Assembly (NCBI GenBank): GCA_028565635.1
Contig: JAOXYB010110381.1
Span: forward strand, 1 to 20,734
Source of the DNA: Phoronis ovalis
Lineage: Eukaryota > Phoronida > Phoronidae
DNA length: 20,734 nt
Direction: 5' to 3'
Each line of letters opens with the position of its first letter. Positions within the stretch are counted from its first letter, which is position 1. A program made the position numbers and the translations under genes. Positions 8,788-18,500 of this stretch are shown here, piece by piece. The notes beneath the pieces are model-generated. The model saw nothing but the letters and a program-made list of their open reading frames with translations, did no database searches and had not been told where the DNA came from.

Positions 8788-9408
8788 TACATATGTTTCT
8801 CGAATTGTAGTTCCAGCACCAAATGTAAAAAGCGCACCACAATGTTGATATTATTAAAATGTAATGGAACATTTCTTATAAACTATTTAAAGATTATTGA
8901 ATACTAAGTTTGAGGTCACAGTCAGGCATATAGTAGTATAAGTATACGATACGGAATACACTAATGCCGTTCCGGAGTGTAAAGTACTGATTGTCTCCCT
9001 TACTCATTATTGTCTTGTTAAACATTATAATATTGTTTGTATTAATAATGAAAAGGCACTTATATGAAATTTTGTATAATTATATCTATGTCTGTATTGA
9101 CATACACATTTCATTATATAGATTCGACAGAAACTACTATTTTGTATACTGAAATACGTAAAGCTCCGTTTTCCTACTGCGCTTTAGTCCGATGTTTAAA
9201 TTAGTTATCTTGTATCATGTCTATGTTCATACCAGTTGCTTTTAGTCTGTTATTAGCAGTCCGCTGCTTTACAGTTGCGTATGTATATATCATTATAAAT
9301 AAGTAACAAATATTTCTTACCTTTCTGCTGTTATTGTCTAGTTATACAGTTTACTGTGTTTTCGATAATGACATTCTTTTTCAGGAAGAAATGAACATAT
9401 TAATGTTC

Positions 9409-9416
9409 TGACGTCA
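9409..9416. promoter_or_regulatory. Perfect CRE/ATF palindrome
   Basis: TGACGTCA, about 1.4 kb upstream of the PHM start. It is one of three perfect copies in the window (also 150-157 and 4322-4329). CREB/ATF binding is established for this octamer; function here is inference. Confidence 0.3.
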
Positions 9417-10350
9417 AACGATAATTTGCCAATTGCATTAATCTCTTGCGACTGTGAATGGGCGTTTGAGTTAAGGGACAAGTTCAAAAATCGATGTATT
9501 ATATTTTATTCAGCAATACTGCAGTTGTAGACTTGGTGTAAACAAAGTTAGGGCCTTGGGCAGATCCAGGGGGAAGGGGGGTCCAAGCACAGCAATAAGC
9601 ATTTATGTACAGTCTGTTTTTTTAGGTCAGCTGAACAGGGCTGAACAGCATTTTATTTGACAGTAAAAGAGTGAAAGAGATGATTGAACTAGAAGGTAAA
9701 AATGTCCTAAAACGTTCAAGCAGCAATTTTTACAGACCATTAATATAATACAACATATTTGTACACAATCCTGGACTGTAATTTTTTTAAGTAACGTATA
9801 TTGTCCCACTAATATTAAACAGATTGATATTTTTGGTTGCTTGTTTTTATGTCTGTATGGAAGTTTGGTAAGTATATATATAGTAACACAGTCAATAATA
9901 AGATAAATGTTGACATTGTCCCCTAAAACAAATACATGCTCTGTAAGGCTACGAAATAATCGATACCTTCTTCATGCTAGTTTACATGTATTATAACCGT
10001 TTCCTTTCGTTGCTGTAGCAACCACTTATCTATAGAAGGTGTTGACTATATTTATATTTCATTGAATTTATTAAGAGATGTAATGTAAGTTATTTTTTTT
10101 GTTCCAATTGTCTAGAATATTTTAATGTATTCTTTCGTTTTGTTTGTTTGTTTATTGGATTCTCCGAACACAGTGATTGTCCCTTCCGTATACAGATGTA
10201 TAGGCTTCTCGGGAACGTATTGTTAGAACATTCTCTAGGCATTGCGAAGCTGAAACTGTAATAAATTTTAGTTCGTTTTTAAGTATAAGCTAAAGTCTAT
10301 GTCACAATTTTTTTTAACCACATATCTGATAACCTATTACCGAGAACAAT

Positions 10351-10999
10351 TATTAGTAAAGCCAACGTAAAAACGGAATGTTTACCATTCTAAATTTGTG
10401 AATTTTTGAATTTTCTAATGATGTTTTAAAATATGTTCAAATATGCGCGACATTGCGCCACCTACATCTCATTCCGACTAAAAGAAATTTTGGGTAACAA
10501 CCGCTTTTGTTAAGGTTGGGGATAATTTCCAAAGTTACGGAAGCAATATTTTCATGTAGTCAATCGATACTCCAAAAACGACTAGATAGGGCATCATTTC
10601 ATTTTTAAAGGTTTTAAACAATGTTTCTTTTGTAAACTGAAAGAGTGTTAGTAATTGTGTAACATATAAACCAACTGTAAATCAAAGCCCTCAGCTAATA
10701 TAAATGATATTGTCTCCCTTTCGCACCAATAAATTAACACACCACATCATACCCGTTCTATTGTTATTTATTTTTCCAATAGTATTCACAACAGCTCAAT
10801 CATGTTTTTAGTAGGTGTTTGTTAATCACCCAGTTCATATGTTGATTAAGTTGTTTAAGAAAACTGAACAGCACAAATCCAAAGGAACAGAATGTAGGTG
10901 GCGCACTGTCGCCAATAATTAAATGCTTTCATTAGAAAATTCGCAAATTCACAAATCTAGAATAGTAAATATTTAGTCTTCACTTTAGCTTTACTAATG
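10351..10999. mobile_element. Large imperfect inverted repeat (hairpin or foldback element)
   Basis: The left arm (10351-10475) matches the reverse complement of the right arm (10884-10999). Shared blocks in order include attagtaaagc, taaatttgtgaattt / tagatttgtgaattt, gaattttctaatga and gcgccacctacat. The arms are about 120 bp with about 410 bp between them. No transposase frame is visible, so this is a non-autonomous foldback-like element or an inverted pair of short repeats. Confidence 0.72.
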
Positions 11000-11694
11000 A
11001 AATATATGGATAGTATTTTTTTCTCTGCAATATGCAATGAAATATAAGGTTAAAAAACTGCGAAATAAACTTCTGTCGAAACTTGTTTTTATTGTCATGG
11101 ATAACTCTGTTTGTTCATATTCATAAGCTCGCGAAAACTGAACGTCGTCAAATGCAGGCAGTTAGTGCTACTACAAACCTACATTAAAATTTCACCAGGC
11201 TACAAAATCTGTCCCTCTAGTATAAATTCAGAACTGTGTATATAACAAAGTTCGAAAGAGAAAAAGGTTTTTGGCCGTTTAACAGATTCAAACTACATTG
11301 GGGAAAATATAGCAATCCACTGAAAAAACAATACTTTATGCTACTTCACCTTACAACAGAAAACATCTGAAAAGTATCAAGTCAAAGAAAACTGAAGACA
11401 AACGAGAAAAAATTCTCTCTAGATGGCTCTGAGGCATCATTGCGGTCAACTCTCTGCCAGAGCATGAAGTTTACAAAATTTTCGGGATTAAAAAGTAAAT
11501 TGAAACCAAGTACATGAATTGGACTGAAGAAGGGCGCAAAACAAAGATTGTGTAGAGATAGAAATCTGTGTTTAACTAGAATCTATATATTATAACGACC
11601 AGACACGTGCACTATTAGTTTTATCCCGTTTTATATTCAAATAACATAATTGCTAGATCTTGTTACATTTCTGTTAATATGTAAAAAAGTATCC

Positions 11695-11824
11695 CTTTTT
11701 ACTCAAAGCTGCCGATTTTCATACTCTAAACGTATAACGTGTGTTGTGCGCTTAAATGCCTCAAAAAGGGAGCCTATTGAAACGATTTTGGTAACGAGTA
11801 CGCGTACCCACTTTATATCTGAGT
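11695..11824 (+). repeat. About 130-bp dispersed repeat, copy A
   Basis: Aligns with 14101-14231 through actctaaacg, cgattttggtaac / gcgattttggtaac and ccactttatatctga / ccactttatacctga. It lies just left of the inverted-end element at 11871 and may be part of it. Confidence 0.6.
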
Positions 11825-11870
11825 AGCCTCTCGGGCATGCAGGAATGGGATAGGCCTATATACTTTCATT

Positions 11871-12097
11871 CTCGGGGGAGGTTACTCTTGTAAACATACA
11901 TGCGAGGAGTGCAACCTCCACTTCAAAACATAAGCCACTTAAACTGTCTATTTTAGTGAAAAATATGGTACACTTCCACTACTATTTTACCTAAAATTTG
12001 CCGACACTTATGTTACCAAATCACTAGCAAATAGGTTAAAAACATATCCCATAAGGGCGGCACCCCGTCTGGGAATATTTAAGTAACCTCCCCCCGG
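11871..12097. mobile_element. Small element with inverted ends (MITE-like)
   Basis: Left end ctcgggggaggttact and right end agtaacctccccccgg are inverted copies with about one mismatch, 227 bp apart. There is no coding capacity. I could not define a target-site duplication. Confidence 0.5.
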
Positions 12098-12240
12098 CGT
12101 ACCTCTCAGCTTTTGTAATAATATGGCTACAATGATTTGAGACTACGAAAAGATTCTAATAAACGAGTCTCCCTAAATAATTTTCCTGTTAAAAATTGTT
12201 AAAGGCTGAAAATTTAAGCAAATGCAAGTCAATCCCAAAA

Positions 12241-12247
12241 TATAAAG
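12241..12247 (+). promoter_or_regulatory. Candidate TATA box of RETSAT
   Basis: TATAAAG about 130 nt upstream of the RETSAT ATG. The surrounding DNA is AT-rich, so the match is suggestive only. Confidence 0.3.
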
Positions 12248-12371
12248 TAAATAAAAATAAAACCTGTGAACCTTTCCTACACCAGATGGAGTGCGGATTT
12301 AGTTAACTTTAATTGCTATTATTCTGCCACACGCTTGAGCTGCCAGGATATTACTGAGTCGTACCCGCGAC

Positions 12372-12582
12372 ATGGCATTTCTAGAGGGAATATTTACCTT
12401 CCTAGCGTCCCACCCGTCTATTATAGTGGGTTTTATATTTCTTTATGTAGTAGGATTTCTAGCTTCAGTGCTATTTTCCAAACCAAAACCTGGGAAGAAT
12501 CCATTTCAGTTCGATACAGGTGCACGTGATATAAAAGAACTGGTTACAGATCAAAGTGCAAGGGACAAGGTTTTAAAACAAG
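12372..12582 (+). CDS. RETSAT: RETSAT exon 1 (membrane anchor, residues 1-70)
   Basis: The ATG has G at -3 and G at +4. Encodes the hydrophobic stretch [19 protein letters not shown], then [14 protein letters not shown], which matches the vertebrate LVTDKEARKKVLKQ. Donor CAAG|GTATTG, phase 1. Confidence 0.93.
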
Positions 12583-15500
12583 GTATTGCATAACTCCAAG
12601 AATTGCTTCATAATATGTGATTAATTAATTGGTTAAAGTATTTTCATTCACTTTGTCGCGAATTTGGTATTTGTTCATTAGACACAAAAATAAAGTTAAG
12701 TTCACTTTCAACCCCGGGGGGGTACTGCCATTCAATTCAAAGTCACTATAATATACTTTATAGTGACTTTGAATGGCAGTACATAATGTAATAACGTGCC
12801 GCCCAATAGGCCCCCTTTTTCAGCTCCCGCATTTACCACGGTATGTTTTTCACGCTTCTCAAAGCTTTATTTACCACAGGGTATACTTTTCTTGTTAGAT
12901 ATTTACCACGGTATATTTTCAAAAAATATTTGTATACCACAGGCTGAGAGTTATGTTTTTTTCATTTACGACGGTATATTTTTGGTGATCTTTATTTACC
13001 ACAGGGTCAGAGTTTTTTACCCTGGGCCGCACACCTCTACCAACTTTTCTGTCAAGTACTCCCCCGGGGTTTCACCAAGTAAATATTGTCAAACAATTGT
13101 TGCTTTCAATTTCAGTACTAAACACCTGATGATTTTATAACTATTATCTTTTCCTTTAGGATTTTCATTGAAACGTGTGCCTGATGACCTAGACGTCATT
13201 GTTATTGGAAGTGGTATCGGTGGTCTATCTGTGGCATCTCTCTTGTCTAAAGCGGGCAAGAAAGTATTAGTCTTGGAGCAACATGACCAGGCAGGAGGCT
13301 GCTGTCATACTTTCATTGATAAAGGTTTTGAGTTTGATGTGGGTAAGTTCACATGGTGCACTCCCAAAGGGGGGCAGTCGTGTAAAAACTGTGTACCTAT
13401 GCTCATGAATGTTCTGAAAAAATAGACTAACCAAGTGGTCGAGTGTCATGAAAAAGCACCCCTAAACCAGGATACATCTAATGAAACAGATCTCATGTTA
13501 TCTCGTGAAGAAATAAGATCATGAATGAACCTAGAAATTAGAGTAAACAGTTTTGAATTCCCCACAATTACTGTTAAGAAGTTACCCTAGCTGAAAACAG
13601 ATAAAACAATGTAGGAACATGCAGAAGATATAAAACTGCGACATAAAAGAATAAATTGAATTGCCAAAAAAAGTGGTCTGTGAACTGCCAAAACTGAAAG
13701 CAAACTATGCAAAATTTTCTCATGTAAACTCAATAAAATTTCAACATGACCTGGTATTTAATTTTACACATGACTGCTGTGATCTATTGTCAACAATTTT
13801 AATGCAATCCCTGCACAAAAATCTCAAAGAAGTTTCGATCTTCTACTCACCTTCCATAAGCTGCGATGGAAGTGTCCGTCTCCTGCCTAAACAGGACTAT
13901 TCTCATAATGGTGTCCTATCCAAGACTAAAATATTTTGACAAGCAGAAAAAACGGATATTTTTCTGCAAGAGGTGATTGGGAGTTTGGGAGTACAAACCT
14001 GAAATTCCCTCTAAAACCATCAATGAAGATCCCAATCCTCCTATGTAAGCAAAACTTATCACGAAAATTGACTCTAAGCAAGGTAGGCCAAAAAACTAAC
14101 CTTTTTTGGTCAAATCTTCTGAATTTTTACTCTAAACGCGTAACACTTTTTACATGCTCACTCCTCATAAAAGGGACCGTTTTCATGCGATTTTGGTAAC
14201 AAGCGTGCATATCCACTTTATACCTGAAGTACACTGAAATTTAACCTGCTGCATTAATGGTATCCTGTGCATATTCAGCTGTGTATGATGTCATGCAAAG
14301 TTAGGGGAGGAACCCAGTATCAATAGTAGTACCACAAGAAATATTTTTCAACACATCTCGAATCATTAAAATATCATTCTTGAGGCCTATAGGGGGGAGG
14401 GTGGGTATCGCGAGCAGTGAGCATTGCCTTGGTCTGTAAAGTGCGAGCAGCGAGCATTGTCTTTTGGCGACCATTTTTTTGCATTGTTTTTAAATTTTGC
14501 TAACTATTTTGTTTTGTCGATTTTTCCTCTTTTTTTTGTTAATTTTTCTTGTTAAGTGCGAGCAGCGAGCATTGCCGAATTTTGAGTGTGAGCATTGTAC
14601 CTTGGGGGGTACCCCCTACCCCCTCATTCATATTGACACACGTTACCTAATTTTATTCATTTGTGTACTAGTTGTGTTCATATTGTTATCTGTATGTTAG
14701 TTGAGCAGTATGATGATCCCTTGTCACTTTTAGCCTGTGTTTACAAGATATTAATTGGGAATTACAGTGTACTTTTGTTCACATGTAATGATGAATTTCT
14801 TGAATTTTCTTTCCAGGAATTCATTACATAGGCGAAATGGTGGGAAATCAACTGAGTCACTGTTATTTAAAACAGATATCAGATGGACAAATAGAATGGG
14901 TCAAACTGGAAGATGAACTAGATAAAGTGAGTTCACCCTTTACAGAATGCTGATGAAGCTCTAGTTTCGGCAATGAAGGTTGCATTATGGCAGCAATCAT
15001 GATAAGACATTTGTAAACATTGCACTTAACATGTGTCATCTTCAATGTTCTGACTATAAATGCTACACTCATCTGCAGTGAGTGATCCTAACCCTTATTT
15101 CTATATTACTAATTTGAATTTACGACATATAAATAAACGTCATAGTCAATATTTTTACTTATAGGTGGCGATTGGTGTTGGATCAGATGCTAAATTTTAT
15201 CCAATCATGGCAACAGGACGTGAGGGCTTCAAAAAATGCTTGCTGGAAAAGTTTCCAAATGAACAGAAAGCAATAGAGAAATTTATGCATATCTTAAAAG
15301 TAAATCTGTTATTTGATCCGTATCCCATAAAAATCTTCAAATATCAGCTTTTGTCATGCCAGGCTTTAGATAGGTTACCAACCATGATTCTTATTACATT
15401 TTTATTAGCAGTAAGGAATATTAAATTTGTGGCATTTGTCATAAGCCCTGGCCGCAGCTTAATTTCAATTCAGGTTTTAGGGCAGCACAATGCTGTGTTT

Positions 15501-18500
15501 TAGGTATGCAAAGGAAATTACCTTGGCCAGATGATGGTGAAAGTTTTCCCTCTTTGGCTTTCAAAGATTATGCATGCAACTGGTCTACTGAACATCTTTA
15601 CCAAGTTTTTCTACTGGTCTCAGCAATCAACCAAAACTGTTTTGGATGGACTTACTGATAATTCAGAGCTTAAAGCCGTTCTTGCCTACAACTTTGGAAA
15701 CTATGGTAAAGAAAACAGTTTGTTAATGTATCATAGTTATACTACTGCCTATTTTCTATGCAGTAATTGTTTCAGTGAACATGTCGTAATGCACTATGAC
15801 TACTTAAAAATTAATAAACTGCGTATTAATAGCAGCACTGCTAAGAACTATGTTAAAACAATTAATACCTCACTGTCAAATTTTATTAAACAGTACTAGA
15901 TAGCTGACTTGGATTCCCATCAACAAAGTAACATATATTCGATATCTGAGTTGTCAGAATTATTGTTTAGGTACGTAAACAATATTGGCTGGGCATATAG
16001 TCGTAAGCTTTACATCGGCATTGCCGTCCATAACACAGCTTCAGTTTTTACCAGACTGGCTTCATATTTGGCACAGGGTAAATTCAGATCAAGGCAATTT
16101 TGACCTTGATTATTTCCAATATGGCCAACTGGTGGTCATGTTTGTTCCTGAGAGGACACTTCACGCGCAAAGACGAATGATTCTTGAACGGATGTGAATC
16201 TTCGACATTGTATGCTATAGGTAACACTTTCTTTGGCTTGCAATAACTGCTTCAGTTTTTGTTTGATCAGCTTCATATTTGGTATAGCGGGTAAATACAG
16301 ATAAAGTACAGATCGGTAGTAATTTTGACCTGGATCACTTGTAAAGATGGCCGACTTGCAGCCATGTTGGTTCACGTTACATTCAGTTTTTATGTAATCA
16401 CATTCATATTAGGTACATAGTAACTACAGGTCAAAGTTCAAGTTAGATATAATATTGACTCAGATTATTTCCAATATGGCCGACTGGTAGCCATGTTTGT
16501 TCCCGAGAGGGCACATCAAGTTACATCTGTAGCCACAAAGACAAAGCTGCCTGGAAGATTCAAAGGTGGTTCTAAGTAGGTCATAGGTTGGTGAGCGTAA
16601 TAGGTTAGGTGACATTTAAAATGACCTTGAGAAACAGGTCAAATGCTGGTACAAACAAGATTTTTGGCTGTGTATAACACTCTTTGTGTCACAATAGCTG
16701 CTTCAGCTTTTGATCAGCTTCATATAAGGTACAAGATACATACATGTCAAGATACAAGCCGGCTATAATTTTGACTTGGATCACTTCCCAAGATGTCCGA
16801 CTGGTGGCTGTGTTGGTTCTTGAGATTGCACGTTGCAATCACAGCTTTAGTTTTTATCCGATCAGCTTTATGTTCGGTACAAGGTAAGTACAGGTTAAGG
16901 TACAGGTCAGGTTCTCTGATCACTTCCAATATGGGTGACTGGTGGCCATGTTTGTTCTGAAAGGTCAGGTCAACTTACCCCACATACCAGGAAGTGGATG
17001 CATTGACTAGATGAAGGTAGATTCATAAAAACAAAGATGGTTGCTGTATCAGGCTAGGTAGCATTTTAGAATGACCTTGAAAAGTGTGTCAAATGATGAT
17101 CCAAAGCTTCAACATTTATTGTGTATACGCTACTTCATTTTACAAGTGTAGCAATTAAAGCAACTGGTTCAAAAACTCTATTTGAATTTTTAAAAATAAC
17201 CGATAAATTAATCACCCTAAAGCTGCACAAATAATCGCATAAGGTACCCATTTTGTATATTTGATCCAAAAACTAACTCTAACTGTGTTATACGTGTTAA
17301 TGTGCTGTCTGTTGAAAAATCTCCGTTTTTACACATTTTTGTTCAAAAACATGCGTACCAGCCACTGCTTTGAGTCGACCCCCGGTGTTGGGATGGGCTA
17401 CTGACATTACAAATGCCTTGTGTTATAATTACTGAGAATTTTCTGGAATTAAGTTGTGCAAAACTAAACAACTGCTTGAACTTTTGAGCGTTTTATTTAA
17501 CTCACTGAAAACTCGCCTCACTGAGATTATAATGGATGAGAAATACAATATCTTGTTTTAGGTTCATTACCTGATGAAGGCAGTTTTACAATGCATGCTG
17601 CACTGCTCAATCACTTTATTTATGGCGGTTACTATCCAAAAGGAGGCGCTAGTGAAATTGCTTTTCACATCATCCCAGTTATTGAGCGTGGTGGTGGTCG
17701 TGTGTTAGTACGTGCTCCTGTTACACAAATACTTTTCAACGATAAGGGAAAAGCAAATGGTAAGTTTTTAAAGATTTGAGATGTCTTGTTTAGAGAAATG
17801 ACTAACAAGTATTTCACTGCGTAGTTGTTTGGTTCAGCATAAGCCATACGATGATTATGCAACTATTCCGTTTTGTCAGTTTTCCTATGGAAATAAAAAT
17901 ATATAGTATATTTAAAATTGCAGCCAGAAGCTGAATACATTACAATAAAAAACAATGATATTACAATAAGTATTACACTAAATAATAAAAAGCAACAATT
18001 AAAAAAGTGTAGATGTTCTATTGGAAACTTGATGCTTGGTAAAGTTGGAGTATCTGTTTGTTTTACAATTAATAGTATTGAATAATCTGGGGGACTCTGA
18101 GGTTGTGAGTAGAAAATGTTTTGGATGGCAAAAGGTGGTAGATATAATGTGAGGGTAATTTGATCGAAACTGGAAAAGTGTTATTGCCTTTTGTTGTAGA
18201 AAACATGTCATGATGACTCATTCTGAATAGGTATCGCTGGGAAGTTTGCTGTTTGCTTAGCAGACTATATGTAGATAAACTCTGTGTGTGACCTATTTTA
18301 CTAGCTACCTGCTTTGTCCACTGTTGTACCTATTATAATACGCTGCAATTTGATTGGTGTCAAGACTTTCGTGAACACTTTATATATAAATAAAAGGGTT
18401 ATCGTTCTTCTGCTTTCCGAGATAATGAACAAAAATTGACTATGGTTAAGCCCAGACGTTAGTTATGAAGACACGGAACACTAACAGATGGATTTATTCA

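Larger units (their letters stand above)
8200..12240. other. Intergenic region between divergent PHM and RETSAT
   Basis: About 4.4 kb separates the two start codons. I see no convincing gene on either strand. It contains the second copy of the 105-bp repeat, the inverted repeat at 10351-10999 and the elements at 11695-12097. A GC-rich patch (about 9550-9580, ccagggggaaggggggtcc) resembles the edge of an old mobile element. Confidence 0.6.
13343..14816. other. RETSAT intron 2
   Basis: Non-coding apart from repeats. A 92-codon open frame (13661-13939) sits here with no recognisable domain and is probably chance or a decayed insertion. Confidence 0.7.

Noticed and set aside
11305-11564. Protein-like stretch (SIKSKKTEDKREKILSRWL and EHEVYKIFGIKK)
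   Set aside because: Two in-frame stops and no recognisable family. It may be a decayed transposon relic but the evidence is too thin to annotate.
13661-13939. 92-codon plus-strand frame in RETSAT intron 2
   Set aside because: No domain recognised, no splice phase needed here (exons 2 and 3 join directly), and it is flanked by repeats. A decayed insertion cannot be excluded.
15706-15899. Open frame continuing past RETSAT exon 5
   Set aside because: The exon 5 donor (TATG|GTAAAG) and exon 6 acceptor restore the family sequence exactly. The read-through is intronic.
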